Source of the DNA: Psoroptes ovis
Lineage: Eukaryota > Arthropoda > Arachnida > Sarcoptiformes > Psoroptidae
Reading direction: 5' to 3'
NCBI GenBank assembly: GCA_002943765.1
Contig: PQWQ01000022.1
Location: forward strand, 558,001 to 622,000
Length of the DNA: 64,000 bases
The notes under the pieces are model-generated. The model did not search any database. It was not told the origin of the DNA and worked only from the letters and a program-made list of their open reading frames with translations. Made by a program: the position numbers and the translations under genes. This document shows positions 24,601 to 36,570 of the stretch, piece after piece (position 1 is the stretch's first letter; each line of letters opens with the position of its first letter).

Positions 24601-26142
24601 ATCTTCAACCAGTAAAGATGGCGCTGCAGCGAAAATTACAGCAACAACAACAACAGCATCAGCTGCCGCAACAACAACGACAACAACCGCATCATCATCA
24701 ACTTCGAGTTTATTTGTGTTTGGTGATACGATCGCAACCGCAAAAACATCTACGAACGGTGGCAAAGCACCTTTTAGTTTTACGGCCGCAGCAGCATCAT
24801 CTGCAACAACTACGACATCGGCTACTGCAGCAACAACAACTACCGTAACAACAACTGAATCATCAAAAGCAGCAACCACCACCACGAATGCGGCACCAAC
24901 AACAGCTGGTTTATTTAGTTTTGGCGGCGGTGGCGCTGGTGGTTTGAAATCGAATGATTCGACGACATTGAAATTTCCTAGTCTACCTACTACGGTTAAT
25001 TTTGAAAATAATAAAGGTAATAACTTTCATCGTATAAATTTCGACTATTTTAACCCTTTTGTTTCCTTAACAGATAAATCTACATCAGCAACAACGACAA
25101 TACAGCCCTTTTCGTTTGGTGGTACATCTAGTTTTTCAGCAACAGCAGCAGCGCCACCAACGACAACAGTTTCGACCACCAGTTCGAATGCTACGGCTTC
25201 AACAAATTCGATCCCGTCATTTTCATCGAAACCTTTTGGTAAAGAGCTGAATTTCGGTTCACCATTGACCGTTCAGAAGCTAGATTCAGGACCATCGATA
25301 CCACCGATGACGATCAGTTTTGGTGGTGGTGGTCATCAAGCATCAGTAGCCAACACAACAACAACAGCAGCAACAATTTCGTTACCATCGAATTCATTGT
25401 TTACCTTTGGTAGTTCATCGAATATATTTGCAAATAACAATACAGCAGCAGCAGCGCCACCACAACCACAATCATCATCGTCATCGCTGTTTGGTGCAAG
25501 CACCACGATACCGACTAGTTTTGTGTTTGGATCCAACACCAGCGCCACCACGAATAATGATAATAATTCGAACAATGTCGGTGTAGGAGGAGGAGGAGGA
25601 GCATCGAATGCATTTACATTTACATCGTCGAACACTTCGTCGACTACTAACAATAAATTTGGTGGATTCAATTTTGGTACGCCGACTTTGAGTTTCGGTG
25701 CCAGTGCATCGAATCCTAATGCTGCAAATACTGATAACGCTAATCAACCGCCACCTGTGATGTCATCAATGTTTAAATTTGTTTCATCACAAGACCAGCA
25801 ACCGCCAGGATCGAATTTAAATTTTTCATCATTTTCATCGACCCTTGGAAATAATAGCAATTTACCACCATTTGGTTCTGCTGCTGCACCGACATTAGAT
25901 TCAACGCAACAACAACCGCCACTTCCATTTGGTGGTGGCACCACTGGCGTATTTCAATTTCAACCGTGAGTATTTTTTGTTTTTCGAATGTTTTTTGATT
26001 GATTCGATTAATTTTTACTCACTTTTACAGCTCAAATACATTCAATTCAAGCCTTCAACAACAGCAGCAGCAACGTATGAATAATAGCGGCGCAAATGTA
26101 CCGATACGGCAAATACGTAAAGCTAAAAGACGTTTGAAATAA
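21698..26142 (+). CDS. NUP153: Nucleoporin of the NUP153 family
   Basis: NUP153 sits on the nuclear basket of the pore and binds Ran and transport receptors. My model has exons 21698-24506, 24567-25016, 25074-25965 and 26031-26142, 1420 aa. The N-terminal region has the conserved TQRILERLDRAAIPLSDAK stretch. Four Ran-binding-type zinc fingers follow at about residues 557, 620, 687 and 760 (W-x-C-x2-C ... C-x2-C, for example WSCSKC...CISCEQVN). The rest is Ser/Thr/Ala-rich with FG, FxFG and SLFG repeats. The last small exon encodes the basic tail IRQIRKAKRRLK, which parallels the conserved basic C-terminus of vertebrate NUP153. The 60- and 57-nt introns are in frame without stops, so the sequence reads open through both; the retained segments lack FG motifs and have GTAAG/GTAAT donors and CAG acceptors. 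Start ATG is the first in frame. Confidence 0.9.
24507..24566 (+). other. NUP153: Putative 60-nt in-frame intron in NUP153
   Basis: GTAAGTTGATTCG at the start and TCATCAATCAG at the end. The length is divisible by three and it has no stop, so retention adds 20 residues. A later AG at 24611 would shift the frame into a Gln-rich frame without FG repeats, so I reject it. Confidence 0.6.
25017..25073 (+). other. NUP153: Putative 57-nt in-frame intron in NUP153
   Basis: GTAATAACTTTC donor and a pyrimidine-rich TTTGTTTCCTTAACAG acceptor. It is in frame and free of stops; the 19 residues it would add are Phe/Asn-rich, unlike the Ser/Thr/Ala-rich context. Confidence 0.65.
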
Positions 26143-26988
26143 TTGATGAATGAATGAATATATGTTGTTGTTGTGTTATGCATAATTAATCTCAATCGAA
26201 TGATATATGATTTGTTATTTTTAAATTCGATTTTTGATTCGATTCGAAATTTTCAAAAATATTTTTCTTTTTCCCGCGCCATTATCAATATATATACAAA
26301 TATATTAATGAACATGATGATAATAATATTAAAAATAAATTTAAATGTAAATGTTTTTGAAAAAAAAAATGAAAATCTAATGAGAAATATCATCAGCTGT
26401 GACAAAAAAAAAATTTTTTTTTTCTTTGTTTGTTTTGAAACATTTTATTTGAAAAAAAAACAAATAATAATATTTTGTAATTAATTATCATAATTAATTT
26501 GATTAATGAAACAAACCACATGTGTTGTATTAACGATATAATAATAATCAATAATAATAATAAAAATTATGATTGAAATTTGAAATTATTTCCCATGGAC
26601 AACTTGTTGAATGATTTGTAATTTGAATTTTACAACTACGAAGCCGTCTTGATTGGCGACCTCGAAGATGATTTTGGAGTGGAGTTCGATTCAGGTTTAC
26701 CCTGTGTTTGGTTTGATTCCGAGGTACGTTCAATTCTATATACTCATGTGTACAGTGAGTCAACTCTTTGGATATTTTGAGCCATTTACTATATATTTCA
26801 ATGTTGTCCATTGGTTTTCAATGGTTTCAATGTTCCTTTTGGAACGTATTTATCCGTTAGTAGCAAGTGATTCCTGAACGACGTCATGAAATTTTGTTAA
26901 CTGGCTGTCTGGTAGACATACACATGTGAACATATTGCTTCGATAATCAATTGGTTTTATTTGGTTAATTAATTCGTTTAAATAAATA
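26143..26988. other. Intergenic region between NUP153 and the ELAPOR gene
   Basis: Contains a likely NUP153 poly(A) signal (26334-26339) about 190 nt past the stop, then very AT-rich sequence and the probable promoter of the next gene. Short open frames around 26550-26880 on both strands match nothing I know. Confidence 0.55.
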
Positions 26989-29900
26989 ATGAAGATTAAT
27001 GCGTACATGATTCGGCTATCGATGTATCGATTTTGGTTGATTAATTCATTAATACTCAATGTTTACTTGATCAATTGCCAGCTGATTACTCATCGACAAT
27101 CATTGATCAGTAATGATTTGATTGATTGTAATCAAACCAAGGTAATTCAATGATGATGAATGGCCTTAAAAATGAATTAATTATTGATTATTTCGTCCAA
27201 AACAGATTGAATACAAATATGAATTCACTGATTGTGATGAATCCGGTGGTAAATGGCGTATTATGGTACCGGCTAAGCCGTTTGATCAATGTTCATCCAT
27301 GATACCATTGACATATGTACCGAAACGTATTGACAAGTGTTGTATGTATCCGTGTGAATCGTGATTTAATTCAGTTTTATTTAAATTTGATCAACGATTT
27401 CCCTGCAGACATTTCATGCGGTGATGGACAATATTTTAATAAATCAACACTAAGCTGTGAACAGTGTCCAAAGGGTTATTATTCACTACAAAATGGACTG
27501 ATAATCAGTGATTTCAACCGGCTTAATAGCCAAAGGTTACCTGAAGGTTTTTACATTAAAAATATTAATCATTTCGATAGTAGTCAGGTCACTGGCGATG
27601 ATCCCGAGCAATTTCCAGGTAAATTTGACTTAGAATTGATTCAATCAAAGGCTAAAACCCTTGATAATTCACAGGTTGGCACGTTGATAATCGAACCGGT
27701 ATGCTACAGTTTTCAATCGATAGTAATCAAGCCTTGAACGTCATGAATAACCATGGTTACATTTCACTGTTGAATTATCGAGTGAAATTCATTCGAAAAG
27801 GCCGATTGAAATTCAGATATTTGTATCGATATCAACAGCCCCAGCAGCAATATTCAATTGATTTCACTGGTGGTGGTAATGATTGGAACAATTGGCCAAT
27901 AACCTTATTATTTCAATTTAATTATCATCGATTATCATCGATCGATGGCCATACTACGGCTGAAGATGGTTTCTTATTCGGTGTTGACAATGATTTAAAC
28001 ATTAAATATCCACCAATGACCACTAATAATCATTTCAAATGGATCGAAATACCTGTCAATGATGTTGGTTTATACGTTTTTCAATGGAAATGTATTGTTA
28101 TTCATAATCTCAATGGTTATTTTGAAGGATCATCACCTGATCAATTCGGTTTCGAACCATCGATTGCATTGATTCGTATTGAAAAAATAATCGTCGAAGG
28201 TATTGAAACGGTATCCGAATGCACTGAATGTGACCCGGGTCAATATGCACCTACCGAAGGTATGCGTGAATGTTTATCATGTCCACCGAATACGGCATCG
28301 AATCAAAGTGGCCGCAGTGAATGCCACAAATGTGATCCATTGACTGAATATTCGAATTCAAATTCAAAACAATGTTCGAAACGTCCCGTTTGTGGCCGTA
28401 ATGATTTGTATTTGGTGAAAAAATGTCAAAATAATCGTCAGCTGAGCGAATATCAATGGATTGAACCACGAATTTGTGTCGATTCTGACCAAATCCTCGA
28501 AAAATTACAATCAAAATTGGGCGAATCAACAACAATCGAACATTGTAACGATACGATCGATATCAATGATTGTGATGCGGGAATGGAATCATCTGATAAT
28601 GGTACATGTAAATTTTGTCCAAATGGTCATTATCGTAACGAACAAATGGCCAGCAAATGTGAACCGTGTAAACCAATGACTAATCCATATTATAAATTAC
28701 ATATAAAACGATGGAATAAATCATTGTCAGGTTGGTCAGCATCGATTGATTCGATCCAAAATCAAACATCATTCGAAGATAATCCTGAATATTTGAATTA
28801 TTACTTTGCTCGTCAATGTTACAATGATTACGATGATGATTACGACAGTTACCATTATGGTAACAGTGATGATTTCCAGTGTAATTCATGGCAAACATTC
28901 GATGATCACATTCGAACGATTGGTACATCGAAGCTGTCGCTGCAATCGTATTTGATATTATCATTGAACGTACCACAATTCGGCGCCAACAATGATGATT
29001 CGAATGAATTGATATTTGAATTTGAAATTGATTGTGACCGTAATGATCAATGTTTGTTGATGTTTGTCGAATCATTTACACTGATCGATGATAATTACAA
29101 TGGCCGAAATTCGATGAATCGACTGCATTCGATCAGATATCACCAGCAGCAACCGGTTAATCGAATCATTAAACAATGGACGATTAGTGGCGCCACCACC
29201 AACAGCAATGAAGATGATAGAACAATATATCGATATAAAATATTGAAAAACCTTGATCTACCACGAACATTTAGTTGGATATTTCGGCGACTCGCCAGTC
29301 ATCAATCATATGTTCGTATTAATTCAATCATCATCATAGGGTCATCGATTGGTTCGATTATCGAATGTCGCGGCTGTAAATTTACAAATAATTCCACTAA
29401 TCAATGTATTCGATGCCCTCGAGGTCAATATTTGGATGAAATTTCTCAATCGAATGAATCAATGAAACAATATGAATGTCGAAGATGTCCAGAAAATTTC
29501 GTATTAAAATCAGCTGATTATAATCAAATTGGTAATCAATCATGTGTGAAATGTGAAGAAAATCTCAAGACAATCAATGCTGACAATGAATGTCTCAGTA
29601 ATTGTTTAGTTAACTTTGCCGACGCCAAACATTATAACCTCAGTGAATTACCACGACCATTGCTATATCGAGGTGTTAATCTTTTCACATCGGCCGGTAC
29701 ACAATATTTGAATTTGATTAACCTTACACTTTGTGGTCATTCGAAGCTTCGAAATAATGGATTATCGACTTGTACAAATAATTTGACGCTGTTCGCTGAT
29801 GATAATTTCGAATCAACCGAATCACCGTCGCCAACGATACGATCATATATTTGTCGTTCAACACTAATACCGGATGGACCGAAAATATTTTCAGCGCAAG

Positions 29901-31131
29901 CTGTTAGCCTTGGTAAGTTGAAATCATTGATTTGAATGATACCTTGGTAACTGATTTGGTTAACTCAATGACAGGTGATGAATTGTTGACCATTACAAGA
30001 CGTACGACCTTTGAAAATATATCGATACATCGAGAATTTGTCAATGATTCGATGGCCAATCGATATGATCAAGATTATTATCTGTATTTTCGAACGAAAT
30101 CATCATCAACAACGATGACTTCGTCGACGACATGTTCAAATGGTAAAACATTGACGATAACGATGCGATGTGTACCATCGGATCGCGGCAATGCTGAGGT
30201 CTTGAATATTCGAACACCGAAATCATGCCCCGACGGTACCTGTAATGGTTGTGATTATCATTTCCTTATTGAAACCAGTACAGCTGCTGCTTGTCATTAT
30301 TGTCGATTGCCACCGAATATTACATCTGAAGATGATCATGATCAAAATCAATCGAATTCGACGACCGAAATGGACGATTTTCAAATTATTATCGGTGAAT
30401 GTTCAAGTAATGGCCAACAGAATGTACATTATATTCGTAATCCGCTATCGAATTGCGTACTGCCAACCGATTCATTCAGATTATCATCACTGATCCGTGT
30501 ACGAAAATGTTCATTTTCATTACCACGAAACATGCAAGCAATCATTGCGCTGGTTATAATATTCGGCCTATTACTGCTTTCACTGGTCGGTTATTTCTGG
30601 AATAAAAATCGTTCATTAGAATATAAATATACAAAATTGATTGAAAATACCAAAGGTTCAAAGGGTTCGACGATGATTAAAAATCGAAAATATTTCAAAG
30701 ACAAGCTAAGCAGAAGACGAAGAAAACAATCGAATCAAATCAATGGTAATGATCATTTCAATGGCCCAAGTATTCAAGAAGACGATGATATCGATGATGA
30801 TTACGATGATGATATTGTAACAATCGATAATTGTTGTGTAATCGAAGATGATGATGATGATGATTTGGATGGTCATCTATCAGCGGATCATGGTGATCAA
30901 TCATTGGATGCCAACAATAATAATCGTAAAACGACACAAAGGGTTAAATTAAAACAATTGTTCAATAATGGTGGCAGTAGCAGCAGCAGACAATCGAATC
31001 ATTCAACAACAACGCCGGCGACCATCATCGATGATAATAACGCTAACGATGATGATAATGATGATGGTTACGAAACCATACAGCTGATATCATCATCCAC
31101 ATCATCAGCTGATCCAGTGAAAAATGTTTGA
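26989..31131 (+). CDS. ELAPOR1: ELAPOR1/2-type (KIAA1324) single-pass membrane protein
   Basis: ELAPOR proteins are transmembrane glycoproteins of the trans-Golgi, endosome and lysosome linked to secretory-granule maturation and autophagy. Exons 26989-27141, 27206-27341, 27409-27618, 27675-29912 and 29975-31131 agree in phase, 1297 aa (human about 1010). In order: a signal peptide (MKINAYMIRLSMYRF...), then cysteine-rich repeats of TNFR/EGF type (CTECDPGQYAPTEGMRECL, CPPNTASNQSGRSECHKC, CPNGHYRNEQMASKCEPC, CPRGQYLDE). A mannose-6-phosphate-receptor-like domain follows, then CPDGTCNGCDYHFL before a transmembrane helix (about residues 1095-1118, ALVIIFGLLLLSLVGYFW). After it comes the conserved LEYKYTKLIENTK tail. 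The cytosolic tail is extended by Asp-rich and Asn/Ser-rich tracts. ELAPOR1 and ELAPOR2 cannot be told apart here; arthropods normally have one gene. Human identity is scattered but the Cys pattern is continuous. Confidence 0.9.
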
Positions 31132-31393
31132 AATCGAATCGAATTAAATTTGTGTAAACAAAGGAACTTTTTTGTCCGAAGAAATTTTCCCGGAAAACAA
31201 AAACAAATCATCAAAAAAACTTTCCAAGAAAAAGCTTTCAAACAAAAACAACAAAAAAAAATTCGCGCCAATTTTAAAAAGGCGCTCTTTGTTTACTTTG
31301 TTTAATTTTGTTTTCTCAAAAATTATTTATTAACTGTTAATCACTTCTTTGTTGTTGTCATTTGATTAATTTACTCTACACAAATTCACTTTA

Positions 31394-31419
31394 AATAAAC
31401 TTTGAATTCATTGAATAAA
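31394..31419 (+). promoter_or_regulatory. Probable poly(A) signals of the ELAPOR gene
   Basis: Two AATAAA hexamers 20 bp apart, about 265 nt past the ELAPOR stop codon. Confidence 0.45.
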
Positions 31420-32214
31420 ACAAATGATCAGTGTTGAAGAAAATGTCGAAAAAAATTTGAAAAAATCGAAATTTTTCAGGTCAAAATTAAATATTTCACA
31501 TCAACTGAATGTGAATTCAGATGATTTCAATTGAATATGAGCCTTAAATCTTGTGAATTTTTGCTGAAAATTTGTGTAAAATGATCAACGATCATTCGAG
31601 ACAATCGCTCGAAACAGTCGAAATGAGTTAATAAATGAATTCAAAGACAAATATGGACAAAAACAAATCAAAATAAGCGACAAGTGACAAGTGAATCAAA
31701 TAAACGACTAAATGACAAAGATTTTCGACAAAGATAATTCATCCATGTGTGTTCAAATATATTGAATAATCAACAATTTCTTATGGCAAAAAATTGATGG
31801 GGAGTCTATTCGATTTGTTGATTCGATTTTCGCCATTTCATATGGTGGATGGATGGTGGATGTATAGCCTTACATTAGCCTTACATGTTTCAACAACAAT
31901 AACAAAGGTAAGTATTACTTTTTGTATTCGTGTTTCCATTGATAATGATGATGATAATATCAATAAATCATCGGATTAACTATCGATGTCTACGAATGAA
32001 ACAATTTGAAAGTTTTCTTAAATTACGTAATTGAGAAATTGTGATAATGGTTGTAATATCACACATTACATGTGAATTAGTGAATGTGAATTTTCAAAAA
32101 ATGATTTCAAATGATCATAACGCGACAATGAATGAATATGAATGGTCAAAGAGTACCGATCCGCGATTGAGTCTGTGAGTCTATGAGTCACAATTTATGG
32201 CTTGGTCACTGTAC

Positions 32215-32415
32215 GGTTGGCCATGGTGGTCAAAGTGAGAGAGGATCAAGGTGGCCATGATTCAAAGGTGGTGAAAGTGGCCAAGATGGTCGAGTAGAGT
32301 TGGTGATAGGCTAAGTGAGCTGAGATGGTGAAGATGGCTGAGCTGAGACTAAGTATGCTGAGGTGGTGAAGACGAGCTGAGCTGATTGGCTTAGTTAAGG
32401 TGGTGGTGGTGTGAT
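32215..32415. repeat. Degenerate GGTGGT/GCTGAG-rich repeat
   Basis: About 200 bp of loosely repeated words (GGTGGTCAAAGTG, GGTGGTGAAAGTGG, GATGGTGAAGATGGCTGAG, GAGGTGGTGAAGACGAGCTGAG). It is G-rich on the plus strand, unlike the surrounding DNA. It is open in places but not convincingly coding. Confidence 0.5.
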
Positions 32416-32957
32416 GTTCAAAGACAATAGCCTTGAGCAAGATGTGCGTGTTTTTGTTTGTGTGTGTGATGCGTGGACAGGTAATAAATGTTGAACATTA
32501 ATGATGAGCGAATGGACATTTTTTTCAAAGGTTTTCAAAAGGTATTTGAAGACCTTTGAAGTTTTTTATGTGTCTTTTTAAGTTGAAGTCTCAAAAGGTA
32601 TCAAGGATAGGGTAGAATTTATTTATGCGATGTAATTTCAATGTAAATATGTCAATACTTGTCACAAGGGTATGTGGTGTTTTTGAAGGTCTGACCCTGT
32701 TGAAATTTTATTGATTTGATTTAAATTATCATTACCATGAACATGATTCGACTAAGCAATCTTTGCGCAGCACGTAGTGATGATGACCATTAAAATCGAA
32801 TTCTCATATATTTTTACTTGTCATAATTTTTGGTCATTGACAATTATTATCATTATTGTTTTAAGTTCGAGCCGATTGGCTGTCAGAATTTTTTCATTGA
32901 AAATTAACTCCTAACTGTCATTGAAATTTTATTTTATTAACTTAAATGTGTTGACTT

Positions 32958-33044
32958 GCCCGTGACAGATACGGGCTAAGCATATTCAATACAAAAAATA
33001 GCCAACGTGATGGTCACGTTCTGCGCAGCTTGCTGACTGCGCAG
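32958..33044. repeat. Cluster of short GC-rich hairpins
   Basis: Three adjacent structures in AT-rich DNA: GCCCGT/ACGGGC (32958-32976), AACGTGA/TCACGTT with a 3-nt loop (33004-33020), then two copies of the palindrome CTGCGCAG at 33021-33028 and 33037-33044. Confidence 0.55.
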
Positions 33045-33598
33045 TTTTTTTCAAAATTTCAATTTTTGTTCATCTTTACGCACATCAAACAGATGTATAG
33101 CCTTTGAATTTTTTTTTCATTTTTTATGAGGTCTATGATGTGGCTATTTTATTGTTTTGTATACATTTTGTATCATCTTTCGGGTGATAATTGTTGTCGT
33201 TCATTGAGAATTGTGAATTATTGGCCATCTCGTTGAGATAGTAAAGGTAGTGTATACCTGTGTGTATGTATTAAGCTTTTACCTGTAGTGTATCATCCTG
33301 TGTATCTATTTGTGTCCATATTTCGATATTTCAAATCATCCCTTTTCGTTTCTCTTCTTCATTGATATGTGTCATCAATGTGACTATTGATATTAACTAT
33401 TGAAATATGTAAAAAATAGTTTAAATTTTTTTTACATTTTCATTTATTCAAATATTAATGAATAGGATGTAATAATAGTCATAGTCATAAGCACATTTGT
33501 TGTTGTATGATGATGATGATTATTTATGATCAAATTCGATTATTTGCAATTTCTTTCACTTTAAGTGAATGTTTTCCCCATTTAATTTCAATGTAATC

Positions 33599-33681
33599 AA
33601 GGTTGTCCGAAAAGTAATGGCCGATTTTCATGTGGCAACTCTATTGTGATTAAGACGAATGAACTTTTCGGACAATGCTAA
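33599..33681 (-). mobile_element. Mariner-like MITE, copy 11 (subfamily A)
   Basis: AAGGTTGTCCGAAAAGTAA left end and CTTTTCGGACAATGCTAA right end. Inverse core with the long TTGTGATTAAG centre. Confidence 0.83.
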
Positions 33682-33899
33682 TATTTAACATGTATTTTCT
33701 ATGTGTATTTCTATTTTAAAAAATTCAACAAAAATTTCGCCAATTCGAAGGTCATATTCGCTTTGAAAAAAGCTTCGAATATGAATATAAATAAATGTGT
33801 TGAAGATGAACATGAAAATGTACGAACGAAATGAATTAATTCATAAATGAATTTCAAATACACAGAAATATCCAATACGAAGAGACATGCAAACAAATA

Positions 33900-33981
33900 T
33901 TAGGTTGTCCGAAAAGTTCATTCGGCTTAATCACAATAGAGTTGTTCTTGAAAATTGGCCATAACTTTCTGGACAACCTAG
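33900..33981 (+). mobile_element. Mariner-like MITE, copy 12 (subfamily A, long centre)
   Basis: TTAGGTTGTCCGAAAAGTTC left end preceded by TA, and CTTTCTGGACAACCTAG right end. Centre ATCACAATAGAG. Confidence 0.87.
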
Positions 33982-34148
33982 TAGAAAATATTGTCATATT
34001 TCGATATATGAATGTTTGATACATTTGTTGTGGATGTGAGATCTGCGCTATTTTCGATGTGATCAACTGATGTGGTGATCATTATCATTGATACGTTGAT
34101 GCTGGATGATCATGTCTTCAGTTGATGATGATTAGTTGTATTAATATA

Positions 34149-34228
34149 TTAGGTTGTCCGGAAAGTTCTGGCCGATTTCGATGAGCAACCCTATTGATTA
34201 AGCGGAATGAACTTTTCGGACAACATAA
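34149..34228 (-). mobile_element. Mariner-like MITE, copy 13 (subfamily A)
   Basis: TTAGGTTGTCCGGAAAGTTC left end and CTTTTCGGACAACATAA right end with flanking TA. Inverse core. Confidence 0.87.
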
Positions 34229-34414
34229 TATAACGTGTAACTGATTATGAATTCGCCACGGATACATCGTGTGTCGTTGTGTGGACATAATCGATGCATC
34301 GATGATGATGCATCACACGAATGTATATCATCCCTATGATCATCGTTTGATGATGTCCATAAGTTGTGTGTCCACGGTAAAATAGGAAAAACAAGATAAT
34401 AATTGTTCATGTGA

Positions 34415-34506
34415 AGGGTCGTCCGAAAAGTTTTGTCTGTACTGAATTACTATAAAATCAATGTGAATTCATATTAAAAATTGGCAAAAACTTTTCGGAC
34501 AGCCCC
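34415..34506 (+). mobile_element. Mariner-like MITE, copy 14 (subfamily B)
   Basis: GGTCGTCCGAAAAGTTTTGT left end and CAAAAACTTTTCGGACAGCC right end, about 92 bp. The core differs from subfamily A (TAAAATCAATGTG then TATTAAAAATTGG) and matches copies at 42311 and 53962. Confidence 0.83.
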
Positions 34507-34733
34507 ATTTTATGGATTTAAATATTTGTCCATATATCCCTTTAAATGATATTTGTTGATTGATAACACAAAATGTTCAGTTTTATTTTGATGTTTCGAC
34601 AATATTTTGATTGTAAATGTAAATATATTGATTTGTTCGTTGATATGATAATTATACGAAATCATTTGATCATATTTGATAACCAATGGATTGATGCTCT
34701 GCGAAATTTTTTTTTTCTTCACGAAAAGTGCTA

Positions 34734-34753
34734 AGCAGCGCTATGGCGCTGCT
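34734..34753. repeat. Perfect 8-bp GC-rich hairpin with TATG loop
   Basis: AGCAGCGC TATG GCGCTGCT: eight perfect pairs, seven of them within the GC-rich part, in very AT-rich DNA. Confidence 0.6.
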
Positions 34754-35557
34754 ATAATACATAGCTTTACATTGATTTTAAATTTTTGCTCGCAGTTTTC
34801 AGCAAAAAATTTTTTTCAAAAAAAAAAAATTGCGCGGATGTGCGCGTATATTTAATCATCCAATATCATCTTTGACAAAAATTTTAATCATGAGTAAAGG
34901 ATGCGCAGCTAGCCACAGCCAGCCAATCAAGCCATTTCAGCCATTCAGCCAGTTGTTTGCATGTAAAAATGTCATTTATTTTTCCGTGAAATTTTTCTTT
35001 TGAATTTGATCTAAAACAGATCTAATCTTCGAAATTTGTGTTTACCTTGCCGCGCAATTTGTTCCTTTCCCTCCATTTATTCAAATCACATAAGATGTGC
35101 ACCGAGATATGATGCACTAAGATTAATATCGAAAGATATCTGCCCATATGATTTGCTCTATTTTTACCAATCTTGGATGATTCGAAGTTGTTTCGACATC
35201 CTGGAGCAACTTGCGCAGCTGAAGAGCCGCTCAGAAATCGAAGATTTCAGCGAAATTTTCGGATCTTGAAGACCTTCGTTTCAAAAATCTTAAGAGGTTC
35301 AAAGGTGCCTACCTTTGATCATACGTGAAACTTTCTTGGTGATCTTCTGAAACGACGATCTTAGTATTGAAACTCGTGTTTCTGCTTCAGCTGTTCTCCA
35401 CGTGCTGCGCCAGTTATTTTCGATTGTTTTACGTGTAAATAATCCAAAAAAAAACAGCCAAAGGCTATACCTGTGAAGGTTATAAGCCACCCACCAACCA
35501 ATCAACCTTTGAATTTCATTGGTGATTATTAGTGGTGTTGTCTGAATTGTAACTGAA

Positions 35558-35580
35558 TTTTTTTTTTTTTTTTTTTTTTT
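35558..35580. repeat. Poly-T tract, 23 nt
   Basis: Uninterrupted run of T. No retroelement body is visible beside it. Confidence 0.8.
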
Positions 35581-35881
35581 GAATTCCTTTCCATTGATTT
35601 TGAATGCTTACTACTGGCGTAGCGAGGCTATATTTTGTATCATTTTGTTATCCAGTGATATTTGTTTGCTTGTTTAATATATTACCTGTGTATAGTTCAA
35701 GAGGGAAAATTTTCCCGAAAATTATCGAATTTCATTTTGAATTTTGATTAGAAAAAATTTGAAAATTTTAAAGATTTCAAAAAATTTAAAATTGACCGTA
35801 CTACCGGTCGAAACGTTTTTTACAAAATTGTCATCTCAGCTGTCACTACTTTTTTTTTCATCACACAATCGTATGCATAGT

Positions 35882-35900
35882 GCCCGAGTCTGTCTCGGGC
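35882..35900. repeat. Perfect 7-bp GC-rich hairpin
   Basis: GCCCGAG TCTGT CTCGGGC, similar in design to the GCCCGT/ACGGGC hairpin at 32958. Confidence 0.6.
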
Positions 35901-36141
35901 TTGACCATTGAAAAACTAAAAAAACCAAAACAAGTTTATCCGTTCATGACCGGTAATGCGTTCATTTTAAATTTTTCAAAATTTCAAAATTGAAAAATTT
36001 TGAGGCGAAACATTAAAATGAACTGTTTTACTGTTTTGAAAAACAAAAATAAAATGAATAAAAGATAATTGTCAATTACCTGTATGCATGTGTGTGTGCG
36101 ATATATGAATTATTAATAAATAAATAATAATGACAATAATA

Positions 36142-36222
36142 TTAGGTTGTTCGATAAGTTGTTGCCGATTTTCTTTTGATTTCCCTACGATATAATCGGC
36201 AAAAACTTTTCGGACAACCTAA
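36142..36222. mobile_element. Mariner-like MITE, copy 15 (divergent)
   Basis: TTAGGTTGTTCGATAAGTTG left end and CTTTTCGGACAACCTAA right end, flanked by TA. Longer inner symmetry (TTGCCGATT and AATCGGCAA) than subfamily A. Confidence 0.85.
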
Positions 36223-36414
36223 TAGTTACAATCTTTAATTATCTTTCAAAAATGATGATAATTTTTAACAATATTTCAAAAATGAACAGTAAATGATTTA
36301 ATAAGACTAATTATGAATATGTATGATGTTTGTTTGTTGTTCGTTACTGTATTTATGAATTCAATTGTATTTATGTTTAAATTATCACTTCAAATTGTTT
36401 GATTATTTTGTTTT

Positions 36415-36570
36415 TTAACCCTTAGAACTCGAGGCATTTACAGCGCAAGCGAGCCAGCAGCTCGACAATTTTTCACACTCATGTTAAAATAGTGACTGAG
36501 AGGCGCCTATCGAGTTGCTGCATTACATCTTATGGTGAGGAATGCTCACCGCTCGAGTTTTAAGGGTTAA
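36415..36570. mobile_element. piggyBac-like MITE with TTAA target duplication
   Basis: A 148-bp element flanked by TTAA on both sides (36415-36418 and 36567-36570). The ends are CCCTTAGAACTCGAG and CTCGAGTTTTAAGGG, 15-bp inverted repeats with one mismatch. Ends starting CCC and a TTAA duplication are the hallmarks of the piggyBac superfamily. No coding capacity. The interior contains AGGCGCCTATCGAG. Confidence 0.75.

Noticed and set aside
24613..24850. Gln-rich frame after an alternative NUP153 acceptor at 24611
   Set aside because: It has no FG motifs and hits a stop, whereas the continuing frame keeps FG-type repeats.
24103..24885. Long Val/Asp-rich open frames on the minus strand across NUP153
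   Set aside because: Shadows of Ser/Thr/Ala codon repeats (ACA, GCA, TCA) on the plus strand.
28251..29075. Minus-strand open frames opposite the ELAPOR gene
   Set aside because: The plus strand has a continuous cysteine-rich receptor sequence; the antisense frames have no family resemblance.
34990..35510. Possible short coding exons on either strand (about 70 aa each)
   Set aside because: No recognisable domain and no consistent splice partners.
35558..35580. Poly-T run as the tail of a reverse-strand retrotransposon
   Set aside because: No reverse-transcriptase or SINE-like body or target duplication is visible beside it.
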